NCBI GenBank assembly: GCA_012103315.1
Contig: WLWZ01000001.1
Location: forward strand, 682,001 to 746,000
Direction of reading: 5' to 3'
DNA: 64,000 bases
From: Alphaproteobacteria bacterium
GTDB lineage: Bacteria > Pseudomonadota > Alphaproteobacteria > MPNO01 > UBA2964
This document shows positions 1 through 8,548 of the stretch, piece after piece (position 1 is the stretch's first letter; every line of letters starts with the position of its first letter). The translations under genes were made by a program, and so were the position numbers. The notes below the pieces were generated by a model. The model searched no databases. It was not told where the DNA came from and saw only the letters and a list, made by a program, of their open reading frames with translations.

Positions 1-256
1 GGGCTGTTTCACTGATGTTGCCGAGTACCGGAATGGCATGCAAGTGGTCGTCGCCCAGCTTCCTCTGCCACGCCGGAAATGCTCGCCGAACCGCTGATAA
101 AACCCGTATTCTGCAGTCAAGCTCTACCGAGTGACGTTGGCCATAATCAAAGCCTACTGTTTCAACATGCGCGAAATTATTGATTGCCCAGGCGAGGCAT
201 GTCGAGCTGTCTTGCCCACCGGAGAAGAGGACCAATGCTGTATCTTCTTTTGACAT
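1..256 (-). CDS. queC: 7-cyano-7-deazaguanine synthase QueC (5' part only)
   Basis: Reading the reverse strand from an ATG at 256 gives a protein beginning [19 protein letters not shown], which is the N-type ATP-pyrophosphatase P-loop (SGGQDS, residues 12-17) typical of QueC. It is followed by [11 protein letters not shown], another QueC hallmark. The enzyme converts 7-carboxy-7-deazaguanine to preQ0 using ATP and ammonia in the cytoplasm, supplying the queuosine pathway. Only about 85 residues lie in the window; the rest, including the zinc site, runs off the left edge. It is relevant that queF, tgt, queA and queG are encoded at 17.7-21.4 kb, so the late pathway is local. The gene is divergent from the YqaE-like gene at 401. 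Confidence 0.9.
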   Translation of the reverse strand, partial: MSKEDTALVLFSGGQDSSTCLAWAINNFAHVETVGFDYGQRHSVELDCRIRVLSAVRRAFPAWQRKLGDDHLHAIPVLGNISETA

Positions 257-400
257 TTTCTTTCACTAACGCGTCGTCCGTGTTCGTGCAAGACCGTGGT
301 TGGGTCAATCCCGCTGGTGACAGATTCTGATCAGTCCCTTATAAAATTCAGGAGGTTCGTCACCGAGTGGTTGGCGTCAGTTTTTCGTTGGAGGTTTTCG

Positions 401-589
401 ATGGTTCGGTTGTTAATTGCAATTCTTCTGCCCTGGCTGTCATTCTTTTTTATTGGCCAGAAAACCCAGGGAATTATCTGTATTATTCTCCAATTGACGC
501 TGATTGGCTGGGTCCCTGCGGCAATCTGGGCGGTTTATGCCTTGAGCCAATACAATACCGACAAGAAAATTTCTGAGGCACAAAACTAA
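401..589 (+). CDS. YqaE/Pmp3 family small membrane protein
   Basis: This 62-residue protein starts at an ATG preceded by GGAGG (390-394). It has two hydrophobic helices, roughly residues 3-17 and 22-43, joined by a short polar turn (GQKTQG). The pattern I-A-x-L-L-P-W followed by L-x-G-W-V-P-x-x-I-W-A matches the Pmp3/YqaE proteolipid family, whose members sit in the cytoplasmic membrane and are often stress induced; their exact activity is unclear. An in-frame GTG further upstream (296) would give 97 residues, but the added stretch is not hydrophobic and not family-like, so I prefer 401. The next gene is also a small membrane protein, 48 bases downstream. Confidence 0.75.
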   Translation: MVRLLIAILLPWLSFFFIGQKTQGIICIILQLTLIGWVPAAIWAVYALSQYNTDKKISEAQN

Positions 590-637
590 GGATTCCGCTC
601 GAAATACCTTTATTTGTCACCAGTCAGAAAGAGCAAG

Positions 638-889
638 ATGCCCAACAGTGCTGTCTCAACGATTGTCAAAATTGCAATTATTTCGCTCCTGGTTGGGCTC
701 GCCCTGGCATTTTTCGATATCAGCCCTCGTTCCCTTGTGGAAAACCTTGGCGAAACCGTCGTTGATATTTACGAGGTCGTCCTCAGTTTCCTTAAATGGT
801 CGCTGAAATACGTCCTACTTGGCGCCGTCGTTGTGGTGCCAATCTGGCTGGTGTTTTTTATGATCGGTTTGGCGAAAAAGAAAAAGTAG
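638..889 (+). CDS. Small membrane protein, DUF6460-like
   Basis: This 83-residue protein has two hydrophobic segments (about residues 8-28 and 55-78) and a lysine tail (AKKKK). The pattern of a first helix with SLLVGLAL, a linker with SPRSLVENLGETV, and a second helix preceded by KWSLKYVLLGAVVVVPIWL resembles the alphaproteobacterial DUF6460 family, which I recognise from its shape and motifs only. No function is known. I start it at the ATG 638; a TTG at 614 would add eight polar residues. It probably forms a two-gene unit with the YqaE-like gene. It converges with the dehydrogenase gene ending at 912. Confidence 0.6.
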   Translation: MPNSAVSTIVKIAIISLLVGLALAFFDISPRSLVENLGETVVDIYEVVLSFLKWSLKYVLLGAVVVVPIWLVFFMIGLAKKKK

Positions 890-911
890 CAATCAGCCGT
901 TGGATCATCCT

Positions 912-2027
912 CTAGGGGTTTGGTGGTCCAAATCCCGGGTGATCTGGAACGGGCTCGTTGGCTGTTAGAACCGTTGTGCCGGCAAATCGTTCTTTCCAGC
1001 GTTCAATGACTTCAGGATTAAAGACATTGTTTGGCACTTCACCGGCCAGTGCCTGCAATACAGCATTGGTTGCCCAGACGTAGCCTGGTCCCAGCCCGCT
1101 CGCCTGATTGGAGGACACCATATGCGGCGATAGGATTACCTTGTCACCAAGTTTTTTCAGTGGCGAATTGGTATCGATAGGCTCGTCGGCAAAGGCGTCA
1201 ATCGCTGCGGCGGCAATCACATCATTTTCCAAAGCCTCGGCCAATGCCGCTTCATCAACATTGGCGCCGCGCGATGTATTCACAAATATCGCCGTCGACT
1301 TCATCTTTGCGAACTTTTCGGCATCCATCAGCTTTGAGGTTTCTTTGGTATTTACGCAATGCATGCTGACGATGTCGGATTCCGCCAATAACGTATCCAT
1401 ATCTACTTTTTCGACGCCGTTGCGCATGAAACGTTCATCGTCGATATAGGGATCTGTCGCGATAATACGCATGCGCCATGGCGCAAAGAGTTGCGCTACT
1501 CGGGCACCGATCCGACCCAAGCCAATGAGGCCTAATGTAAGGCCTGGATAATCGTCAGTGGTGCGCCGACCTAAATATTGGCCCATAAGGCCAGGATCAC
1601 GCCAATCACCGCTTTTAACGGCGGCATCGCGTTGGTTGAGTTTTTTGATAGTTGCGAGAATAAAGGCAACTGTGCCCTCCGCAACGCCGTAACAATTGGA
1701 TTCGGTTGGCGCATGGCATACTAGAATACCGAGCTCTGTTGCGGCGTCGACGTCGATATCATCAGTACCAACGGTACATTTGGCGACGACTCTCAGGTTG
1801 GGGCTGGATTCCATAATGGTACGCGTAATAGGACTCGATCGGATAGACGTTCCCATCAGGGCATCGGCTTCCTCGGCCATTCCAATCATATCTTGTTCAT
1901 TGTCGCCTTGCGGGGAGTGCCAATCCGCTTGCCCCATAGAGAGATCACACCCGTATTTCTCCAGCTTTTGGTGGCATTCATCTGCCTGATCGACGGGCGC
2001 AAAAATGAAAATTTTTGGATCGCTCAT
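912..2027 (-). CDS. D-isomer-specific 2-hydroxyacid dehydrogenase
   Basis: This is an NAD-dependent dehydrogenase of 371 residues, related to phosphoglycerate dehydrogenase. The Rossmann motif GLGRIG lies at residues 169-174. The catalytic set is visible as R253 (NTSRG), E282 (ADEP) and H302 (SPHM), so the enzyme should be active in oxidising a D-2-hydroxyacid or reducing the matching 2-ketoacid. No ACT domain follows, arguing against regulated serine synthesis, and the 50-residue tail after the catalytic domain is longer than usual. The start has AGGAGA seven bases upstream. It stands alone, with a 193-base gap to the divergent gene at 2221. The substrate cannot be told from sequence. Confidence 0.85.
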   Translation of the reverse strand: MSDPKIFIFAPVDQADECHQKLEKYGCDLSMGQADWHSPQGDNEQDMIGMAEEADALMGTSIRSSPITRTIMESSPNLRVVAKCTVGTDDIDVDAATELGILVCHAPTESNCYGVAEGTVAFILATIKKLNQRDAAVKSGDWRDPGLMGQYLGRRTTDDYPGLTLGLIGLGRIGARVAQLFAPWRMRIIATDPYIDDERFMRNGVEKVDMDTLLAESDIVSMHCVNTKETSKLMDAEKFAKMKSTAIFVNTSRGANVDEAALAEALENDVIAAAAIDAFADEPIDTNSPLKKLGDKVILSPHMVSSNQASGLGPGYVWATNAVLQALAGEVPNNVFNPEVIERWKERFAGTTVLTANEPVPDHPGFGPPNP

Positions 2028-2220
2028 ATCTGTCTCTCCTGAAGGGTCTGATCGCTTTTGCGATGGGCTTTCGCCGTCAGTCTATCAAATCCTTGGAAGC
2101 GTGCCAGGGTATGGTACGCCGATCAAACCTGTAAGTTTCGTGTTAACGTTAATAAATTAGAAAATTTTTGCGATTACCGTGTCGCTACATAATGTTCCAC
2201 TATTAGGGGCCTCGAGTTAA

Positions 2221-2550
2221 ATGGCGGGCACGACGGAAATCTATATTTGCTACCCTGGCCAGGCGGTCAAAGAAGGCAAATGCGAATACAGCGATATTTC
2301 ATCGCGCATGGAAGCCGATGGAGATGCGGCTCGGCGGTTTGCGGACGATCCAAAAATTGCAAAGATTGCTTATTACAAAGTCGATGAAGATGGTGCTTTC
2401 AAAATTCTTTGCACTAAGGAAAACGCCAATGTCCAGAAATCGGGGCGTGGCCGCTTGGACTCAGGAGCTCGAACACATCCTGACCGGAAAAAGCGGGCAA
2501 AGCAGAAACAAGGCTTGTTTGGCCGTTTGAAATCAGCTTTTGCGGATTGA
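2221..2550 (+). CDS. Hypothetical small soluble protein
   Basis: I do not recognise this 109-residue protein. The N-terminal half (about 1-65) looks like a compact mixed alpha/beta fold: a strand EIYICYP, a cysteine at residue 20, a helix with ARRFADD, and strands around AYYKVDEDG and FKILC. The C-terminal part is strongly basic and probably disordered (KKRAKQKQ) before a short amphipathic helix, GLFGRLKSAF. It has no signal peptide or membrane segment. Codon use and composition match the neighbours. It is divergent from the dehydrogenase and converges with the DUF1491 gene, 15 bases away. It is likely real because the frame is open throughout and the start follows an AT-rich upstream region. 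Confidence 0.6.
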   Translation: MAGTTEIYICYPGQAVKEGKCEYSDISSRMEADGDAARRFADDPKIAKIAYYKVDEDGAFKILCTKENANVQKSGRGRLDSGARTHPDRKKRAKQKQGLFGRLKSAFAD

Positions 2551-2565
2551 TTTTCGGAACTCCGA

Positions 2566-2898
2566 TTAGAGACCGTCTACTGGTACCGAGCCATCACGGC
2601 TTTCTATTTCGATAACCCAAAGATCCGGGTCGCGGTCTATTGATTTGCGAATGCGTTCGTCTGCGTCGCGTTCTTCTATTACCTGTTCATCATGGGCCGG
2701 GTACCAGCTGAGCTTTCCGTCTAGGTCTCGCATCTGGGACATTAACCTGCATCCCACGCCTGCCTGATAAATTTTTAAGAGGATGGTACCACCCATTTTT
2801 TCGCCTGAATTGACGACGACGGCCGGAATGCCCGCCACTGAACAACGTTTCAGGTGGGCATCGATCCAGATGTGGGTCGGGAGCCGGTCGTCCGCCAC
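2566..2898 (-). CDS. DUF1491 family protein
   Basis: This 110-residue protein matches the pattern of the alphaproteobacterial DUF1491 family. The pattern comprises LPTHIWIDAHLKRC at the start, a strand pair AVVVNSGEKMGGTILLKI, LMSQMRDLDGKLSW in the middle, and a closing RDPDLWVIEIESRDG. The family is small, soluble and of unknown function. The gene starts six bases after the stop of the VOC gene on the same strand, so it is probably the last cistron of that transcript. This neighbourhood does not explain its role, as DUF1491 genes are found in many contexts. Confidence 0.75.
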   Translation of the reverse strand: MADDRLPTHIWIDAHLKRCSVAGIPAVVVNSGEKMGGTILLKIYQAGVGCRLMSQMRDLDGKLSWYPAHDEQVIEERDADERIRKSIDRDPDLWVIEIESRDGSVPVDGL

Positions 2899-2904
2899 GA
2901 GCCG

Positions 2905-4140
2905 TTAACCAAGTGGTCCTAGGAACGGCTCACCCATGTAGCTATCGGAAACAGGATCAAGAGCGTCAGGCCAGTCACCGGCAGTAACACTACGGCGCTC
3001 TGATGCTGATCGAGGTTTCCCATCCCACCCAACTTGTTCCATGTATGCATAAAGTTGAATGAGTTGACCGTCAGGGTCGACGACAAAGGCAGTGTAATCG
3101 ATGCCGGGATAAAGTTCTTGAGGAATGTCTTCTCGGACAGTGCAGCCCTGCTCGCGGAAGAATGCTACTGCGTTTTTGAGTTGCTGATAATTGGCCAGTC
3201 TAATAGCAAAGGCGAAGAGCTTTGTGTCTTCGCGGCAGCCAAGCTCTTTGCGCAATGCGAGGGGATAAAGTGACATCGAATGATGTTCTGTATTATTCCG
3301 CAGGAACACGCATTGATGGCCTTTGTAATCAACTGTTTCGGTTTCGATAAAGCCAAGGGAGTCCCGGTAAAAAGAAACCGCTGTATCTATATCATCGCAA
3401 AACAATCGCACCGGACCGATCTTGGTGATCTTGAAGGGTCGACCGAGGAGAATGCCGTCGACGTCATACTTTTCTTCCAGTGGCTCGATGTCACGATACC
3501 CGGTATTCATCTCAACGCCGGCTTCCAATGCCTCTTTGACTTCACGATATTCCGATATCTGGGGTAGGGGGGCGACTTCTTTGAATTCACGATTATGCAT
3601 ATCCCAGGGTTTGGAATAGCCATCCCAGCCGATTTGCTCGATGCCGTAATACAGCTCGTTTTGGAACCAGTCGGCATCCATCAGATAAGTGTGCCAGTTT
3701 GAGCCAGGCATATCCCGCCCGGCACGGATCATGTTGCTGCCGCGTTCTGCCAGCCAGTGATGCCCATTAACGGCTTCGGCAAGTGTGCCGACCTGCCAGG
3801 TGATCTGATTGACGGTAATATTTTCACGCCACCGCCCGAGCTTATCGACAGCACCGCGCTGGCGATGGTTGTAGAGCACAAAAGCATGGTGATCGTGCGA
3901 ATAACGGAAAAAGTAGCCGCGTAAATCACCAAACGGTTTGAGTTTATCGGGAACCTCACGGCCTTCTGGGAAGGGGTCTCTAATGTCGACGATCCGAAAA
4001 CCCAGTAATGCGTGATAAAAATGGAGGGCTTCCTCCATCTTAATTGCATTAATGCCGAAATGGCCGAGCCGGCGAATTTTGAAGGGACGGTCGAGTAGAA
4101 CGCCGCCGACATTATATTTCCCATCAATCGAGTCGAGCAT
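2905..4140 (-). CDS. Two-domain VOC (glyoxalase/extradiol dioxygenase-like) protein
   Basis: This protein has 411 residues with a visible internal duplication. YNVGGVLLDRPFKIRRLGHFG (9-29) and YDVDGILLGRPFKITKIGPV (225-244) each open a VOC domain, and each half ends in an EQ(I/V)GWDG motif (168-173 and 368-373). The first half keeps plausible metal ligands (H27, H84 or H85, H150, E162). In the second half the first His position is replaced (IGPVRLF), so it may be structural only. The family includes catechol 2,3-dioxygenases, hydroxyphenylpyruvate-type enzymes and fosfomycin enzymes. The gene follows the ABC importer permease by 40 bases with AGAGGA as ribosome site, so it plausibly acts on the imported compound. 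Confidence 0.75.
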   Translation of the reverse strand: MLDSIDGKYNVGGVLLDRPFKIRRLGHFGINAIKMEEALHFYHALLGFRIVDIRDPFPEGREVPDKLKPFGDLRGYFFRYSHDHHAFVLYNHRQRGAVDKLGRWRENITVNQITWQVGTLAEAVNGHHWLAERGSNMIRAGRDMPGSNWHTYLMDADWFQNELYYGIEQIGWDGYSKPWDMHNREFKEVAPLPQISEYREVKEALEAGVEMNTGYRDIEPLEEKYDVDGILLGRPFKITKIGPVRLFCDDIDTAVSFYRDSLGFIETETVDYKGHQCVFLRNNTEHHSMSLYPLALRKELGCREDTKLFAFAIRLANYQQLKNAVAFFREQGCTVREDIPQELYPGIDYTAFVVDPDGQLIQLYAYMEQVGWDGKPRSASERRSVTAGDWPDALDPVSDSYMGEPFLGPLG

Positions 4141-4180
4141 GATGATTCCTCTTTAGAACTAACGCTTGCACTTTATTCGG

Positions 4181-5884
4181 CTAATTCGACATTACGGATT
4201 TTCGGCCAAACCACCAGAACAGAAGGACAAGTGGCGTCAAAACCAAAGTCATTATGAGGGTCACCGCCGCGGCAAGGTTAGTCGCGCCGGATTGCCAATA
4301 ACTCCAGATTACTGCAGGCAGTGTGATGTTTTCATGCCCTACGAGAAAGACGGCGACGGTTAGTTCGCGATAAACCAGGATGGCAGACCATATCCAGACA
4401 GACATCAGTGTTGGCCGTAAAAGCGGCACCAAAATACGCCAGGAGGTTCTGATCTCGGAGAGCCCTGAGACGTGGGCAGCTTCTTCCAGCTCTTTGTGAA
4501 TTTGAAGAAGCGCACTATTTATTGCCCGTGTGGCGAAACTAATTCTGGTGATGACGTATACGATGGCGATGAGCGTTACTGTGCCATAGAGCGGCACAAA
4601 GTCTTTGAGGACAAACAGCGCCATAAGGATTGCCGCGACGGCAAGGATTACCTCAGGCAGTGCGTGCGGCAGGAAGGCGCCAAACTCCAGGACATAACGG
4701 GCTTTGCTGCGGCTGCGCACAATGAGCCAGGAGACACTAAAGGCAAGAACAAGCGTTGCAGCGGGGACTATAAGGACTAGGAGAACCGTATTTTTCAATC
4801 CTCTAAAGACCAGGTCCCAATCCATGTTCTCCATAATGTTGTCCATGGACATCAGGCTGAACATTTTTGCAGATGGTGGTGCGAGATAAGGGACAAAGGC
4901 GGCATAACCGATCAAAATCAGCGGAATGACTTTCGCGGCGATGATGTAAACGATAATAAAAGCCCAGGCGGCTTTACCCCAATGGCCAATATCAATGAGG
5001 GTCGGGCGATAGCCTTTGCCGGTAACGACCTGATATTTGTCGCCCTGCCGCAGAACAGTGCTGTACCACCATGTGAGAAGAAGTGCGACGCCGATCATTA
5101 TAACGCCGAGAGCAGCTGTAATTCCGTGTTGAGAGAACTCTTCGTCGCCGGGGTTTGCTTTCTCAAACACATAGGTGCTGATCATATAAACCCGGTTTGC
5201 TAGACCGATGATCGCCGGTACATCGAAGGTCGCGATACCAATTACGACGATATAAATTACAGCGGCGAGGATTGCGGGCATCGCGAGCGGCAGCGTGACG
5301 CGGCGCATAGTGCCGAAAAATCCCAACCCATGAATTTTGGCCGCTTCTTCGAGCGATGGGTTCATCGCGCGAAACATTTGGGCTGTTAAAATAAAGGCCA
5401 GGGCGGCGAGGCTGAGCCCTTGTACGAACCCCATGCCAATGGGCGTTGCGATATTAATCGGTCCTTCTGAAAGCGAGAAAAACTGAATGGCCCATCTGTT
5501 CAGAAAACCAATTCGGGCGTGCGCCAGGAAGGTCCAGCCCATCGCCGTGTAGATGCCCGGGATCAACAGCCCTAGTGTCATTATGGCGTAGACAGCACTT
5601 TTGGCGCGCATAGTGGTTCGTTCGGTAAGCCATGCGATGGGAAGCCCAACCCCCATTGAGACAAGCGTCGCGGTAATCGCGAAAATGATGGTGTTGTAGA
5701 GTGCTTCGCCAATGATCGGGTCGGTGAATAGATCTACATAATTGCTAAGTGTAAAATGTGCGTCCGACGTTCCAATAATGCCGGATTGAAAACTGATTGA
5801 GATGAGAACGCCCACTAATACAACGATGACGAACATCGGCAGTGCAGCGAGCACCATCAGCGTTGGGGACGTTTTAGAATGCAA
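4181..5884 (-). CDS. ABC transporter permease, fused two-domain (iron(III)/2-aminoethylphosphonate type)
   Basis: This is an inner-membrane protein of 567 residues with about twelve hydrophobic segments, made of two homologous permease halves. Each half carries an EAA loop that contacts the ATPase: EEAAKIHGLGFFGTMRRV in the first and EEAAHVSGLSEIRTSWRI in the second. This fused architecture is typical of FbpB/PhnV-like importers, in which one polypeptide forms the whole channel. The start is a TTG at 5884 with AGGAAA seven bases upstream. It lies 95 bases downstream of the binding-protein gene, beyond a strong hairpin terminator, so its expression is probably lower than that of the binding protein. 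The substrate is unknown. Confidence 0.85.
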   Translation of the reverse strand: MHSKTSPTLMVLAALPMFVIVVLVGVLISISFQSGIIGTSDAHFTLSNYVDLFTDPIIGEALYNTIIFAITATLVSMGVGLPIAWLTERTTMRAKSAVYAIMTLGLLIPGIYTAMGWTFLAHARIGFLNRWAIQFFSLSEGPINIATPIGMGFVQGLSLAALAFILTAQMFRAMNPSLEEAAKIHGLGFFGTMRRVTLPLAMPAILAAVIYIVVIGIATFDVPAIIGLANRVYMISTYVFEKANPGDEEFSQHGITAALGVIMIGVALLLTWWYSTVLRQGDKYQVVTGKGYRPTLIDIGHWGKAAWAFIIVYIIAAKVIPLILIGYAAFVPYLAPPSAKMFSLMSMDNIMENMDWDLVFRGLKNTVLLVLIVPAATLVLAFSVSWLIVRSRSKARYVLEFGAFLPHALPEVILAVAAILMALFVLKDFVPLYGTVTLIAIVYVITRISFATRAINSALLQIHKELEEAAHVSGLSEIRTSWRILVPLLRPTLMSVWIWSAILVYRELTVAVFLVGHENITLPAVIWSYWQSGATNLAAAVTLIMTLVLTPLVLLFWWFGRKSVMSN

Positions 5885-5929
5885 AAGAATTTCCTGTCGC
5901 TAAGCGGAAGGTTATGGAGCAAAAACGTG

Positions 5930-5957
5930 CGGGTTGGGGAGCATGCTCCCCAACCCG
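5930..5957 (-). terminator. Intrinsic terminator after the ABC binding-protein gene
   Basis: The 28 bases form a perfect GC-rich inverted repeat (CGGGTTGGGGAGCA against TGCTCCCCAACCCG). On the minus strand it is followed by CACG and five Ts. It sits 22 bases past the stop of the binding-protein gene and before the permease start, which would reduce readthrough into the permease gene. Confidence 0.8.
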
Positions 5958-5979
5958 TGTTTCTCGCAGAAAGCGGTGC

Positions 5980-7086
5980 TTACTTCTTCTTTTTCTTCAG
6001 AATTTTCTGGAGTGCTTTCCGGGTTTTGACATAACCACCCTGAGCGCCGAGCCATTGCGGTGAATTGATAACCGCCTTTGCGCCCTTTGCAATCTGTGCA
6101 AGCAACTTCTTACGCTGATGAGACTCGGGATAGAGATGAAGGTCCAGCCCGACATTTTCCCACATCCACTTCTGACCTTCTTTGCTGTGAAGGTAGACAA
6201 CGAATAAAGCACCAGCATTTGGTGACTGAGAGTTTACCGGCACTGATCCGTAGCGCGTATGTGAAACGACGGCTTCGTTCATGAGGGCATAACCAAGTGG
6301 TTCTTTCTTGCGGTGTGCCTGGTTCACATACTGGTCGCCACAACTCAAGACCAGCATGAGGAACTCTCCGCTGGTGATCTTGTTCATTGAACCGCACCGC
6401 ATCAGCCCACCGATCTGGTTGGAGAGCTTCGTTGTATAATCAAGCATGGCTTTTTTGCCCAAAAGGTCAGGCATGGCAAATTCGCGCATTCCCGCAGCAT
6501 AGGGCGTCGATGCAATTTTGCCTTTCCATTTAGGCTTTAGCGTATCGGCAAGTGATTTTGGAATATCATCGCCTTTAACTATGTCACTATTATAGACAAC
6601 ACCGACCAGCGTGGATCCCATCGCAAGTGCGGTCCCACCCGGTCCTACGGGATCAAAACCCTTTTCCTTGAGCATTGGTCGGTCGAGATAGTTCAACCAG
6701 TTCATTTTACGAAAGAGTCCGATTTTTGAACCTTTCAGGACGCCGCCAGCATTGCCATAAATCACATCGGTGCTCGACTTTTGGCCAGCTTTCATTTCAC
6801 GTGTGATCTTCGCGATCATCCGAGTCATAGAGGCACCCGGCGTAAACTGTGCTTTTAGGTTCGTGCCGTACTTTTTATTCATCGCGGCGACGACTTGTTT
6901 GAGCCCTTTGCCGCCATTCAGGCTGGCAGATGACCACATTGCGCGCAAGGTTGTTTCTTTTTTAGCGCCGGCTATGAGCTCTTGAAGATTCTTTGGAGCG
7001 TCCGCGGCTGATGCAGAACCGATTGCTAACATAGCGGTGATCGGGATCACGACTATGGCCTTTAAAGGGGTGAATGTATTTGACAT
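5980..7086 (-). CDS. ABC transporter periplasmic substrate-binding protein
   Basis: This is a 368-residue protein with a clear signal peptide (about residues 1-28, ending GSASAAD). The mature part has the extracellular solute-binding fold of the iron(III)/polyamine/phosphonate class: TDVIYGNAGGVLKGSKIGL early, then MGSTLVGVVYNSDIV and LKPKWKGKIASTPYA. It captures the ligand in the periplasm for the permease at 4181 and the ATPase at 7268. An excellent ribosome site (GGAGG) lies seven bases before the ATG. The C-terminus is a run of lysines (KILKKKKK), which is unusual for the class. No tyrosine pair typical of ferric-binding proteins could be confirmed, so the ligand is left open. Confidence 0.85.
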   Translation of the reverse strand: MSNTFTPLKAIVVIPITAMLAIGSASAADAPKNLQELIAGAKKETTLRAMWSSASLNGGKGLKQVVAAMNKKYGTNLKAQFTPGASMTRMIAKITREMKAGQKSSTDVIYGNAGGVLKGSKIGLFRKMNWLNYLDRPMLKEKGFDPVGPGGTALAMGSTLVGVVYNSDIVKGDDIPKSLADTLKPKWKGKIASTPYAAGMREFAMPDLLGKKAMLDYTTKLSNQIGGLMRCGSMNKITSGEFLMLVLSCGDQYVNQAHRKKEPLGYALMNEAVVSHTRYGSVPVNSQSPNAGALFVVYLHSKEGQKWMWENVGLDLHLYPESHQRKKLLAQIAKGAKAVINSPQWLGAQGGYVKTRKALQKILKKKKK

Positions 7087-7189
7087 GTAATTGCCTCCTT
7101 ACCTTTCGTTGTTTTCCATCTTCGTTGTGGACGCAACATCTTAGCCGCGTCCGTAAAATACTTTATTTTTTTAGGTCTTCTAATTACAT

Positions 7190-7218
7190 AGTTTCACTTT
7201 TACTAACGGTTTGAAACT
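7190..7218. promoter_or_regulatory. Inverted repeat upstream of the binding-protein gene (possible operator)
   Basis: AGTTTCA (7190-7196) and TGAAACT (7212-7218) form a seven-base inverted repeat with a 15-base spacer. It lies in the 181-base gap between the ATPase and binding-protein genes. The gap is AT-rich and is the natural place for a separate promoter for the binding protein. It could be an operator or a weak terminator for the ATPase gene; no T tract follows. Confidence 0.3.
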
Positions 7219-7267
7219 ACTTCTAACGCGTACTGTCTTTCGCAATATAGCTACCCCAACTGCAAGT

Positions 7268-8380
7268 TTAGTTGTCTGCCATTGAGGCGTTAATAAACGT
7301 TGTATTGCTGTCATCTGCCGAGAAGATCATGACGTCATCAGGGTCAACAGCAATATGCAGCTTGTCGCCTTGCAGTTTCGGTGCAGCCCGGCTCTTGCCA
7401 TGCAGGGTCGAGTCAGATGCACTTCCTTCAAACGTATACTGGTCGCCAAGAAATATGGAATTCCGGAGGTCTGCTAAAATGTGATTGGGTTGAGAGCTGA
7501 AAGACTCTTCCGGGAAGGCTAAGTGCTCAGGTCTAATACCGACCCAAACGTTCTTATCGGTGATCGCTTTTTGTGAAGCCGAGAAATCACCGATCTTGGT
7601 TTTTACGACATCGCCATCAAGTTCTCCCGGCAACCAGTTTACGGTGCCGAAAAACTCGGCGACTTCCGCGCAATTGGAATTTCTGTATAGATCAATTGGC
7701 GCCCCATATTGCAACAGCTTGCCGAAACTCATCAGGGCGATCTTGTCGGCAATCGCCATTGCTTCAATCTGGTCATGGGTCACATACAGTACCGTGGCAC
7801 CGAGATTTTTAGCCAGATCCCGAATTTTACCGCGGACTTCTTCCCGCAGCCGGGCATCCAGATTACTAAGTGGCTCGTCCATCAGGAGAACATTGGGGTT
7901 GACTGCAATGGCTCTTGCGAGGGCAACACGTTGTTGCTGTCCGCCACTTAGGAGCGTCGAAGGCCTGTGAATTTGCTCTTCGAGCTGGACCATCTCAAGG
8001 GCCTGTTTAACGCGCCCATCGACTTCGCTACCTGGGATCTTTTGTTCGCCTTCCCGCAATGGGAGGGCGACGTTCTCATAAACAGTTAAATGCGGCCAGA
8101 CGGCATAAGATTGGAACACCATACCAAATCCGCGTTCCTGCGCTGGAACCCACACAGAAGGCTCGTTGGAAAATACAGTACGGTCTTCAACTTTAATCGA
8201 GCCAGTATCCGGCGTCTCAAGCCCGGCGACTGAGCGTAAAAGTGTGGTTTTGCCCGAGCCACTAGCACCAACTATGACAAAGAATTCTCCGGGGTCGACT
8301 TCGATATTGAGGTCATTTAGTGCGGCGACCTTACCATCGGTCACCGTGAATTCCTTCATGAGGTGGTTAATCGAAATCAT
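7268..8380 (-). CDS. ABC transporter ATP-binding protein (FbpC/PotA-like)
   Basis: This 370-residue ATPase energises the importer encoded just downstream. Walker A is GASGSGKT (38-45), the Q-loop is Q90, the signature is LSGGQQQ (144-150) and Walker B is VLLMDEP (164-170). The H-loop lies in TVLYVTHDQ. About 130 residues after the nucleotide-binding domain correspond to the TOBE-type regulatory domain common in the MalK/FbpC/PotA group (IRPEHLAF is visible). It is the first gene of the cluster ATPase, binding protein, permease, VOC and DUF1491 on the minus strand. A GGGGA ribosome site lies nine bases before the ATG. Confidence 0.9.
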   Translation of the reverse strand: MISINHLMKEFTVTDGKVAALNDLNIEVDPGEFFVIVGASGSGKTTLLRSVAGLETPDTGSIKVEDRTVFSNEPSVWVPAQERGFGMVFQSYAVWPHLTVYENVALPLREGEQKIPGSEVDGRVKQALEMVQLEEQIHRPSTLLSGGQQQRVALARAIAVNPNVLLMDEPLSNLDARLREEVRGKIRDLAKNLGATVLYVTHDQIEAMAIADKIALMSFGKLLQYGAPIDLYRNSNCAEVAEFFGTVNWLPGELDGDVVKTKIGDFSASQKAITDKNVWVGIRPEHLAFPEESFSSQPNHILADLRNSIFLGDQYTFEGSASDSTLHGKSRAAPKLQGDKLHIAVDPDDVMIFSADDSNTTFINASMADN

Positions 8381-8398
8381 TCTTATTTATCCCCTGCA

Positions 8399-8469
8399 CA
8401 AGGTGGTTACCTTGTATTGTCATTATTATAACAACAGCCTACGGATAAACTTCTATCCGCGCTAGCGCG
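8399..8469 (-). promoter_or_regulatory. Palindrome-rich leader and candidate promoter of the ABC importer operon
   Basis: The gap between the DUF1501 stop and the ATPase start holds three short inverted repeats: CGCGCTAGCGCG (8458-8469), CGGATA/TATCCG (8442-8459) and CAAGGT/ACCTTG (8399-8414). On the minus strand a perfect TATAAT lies at 8430-8425, about 45 bases before the ATG, without a good -35 box. The first palindrome could end the DUF1501 transcript, and the last would sit in the leader of the new transcript. These are sequence observations only. Confidence 0.35.
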
Positions 8470-8548
8470 ATTGTCACCTTTTCTTTCGGGGTATTTGGGG
8501 TTCGACATCCATGATAACTCAGTTCGTTCTGTGGATTGGCAGTGTCGT

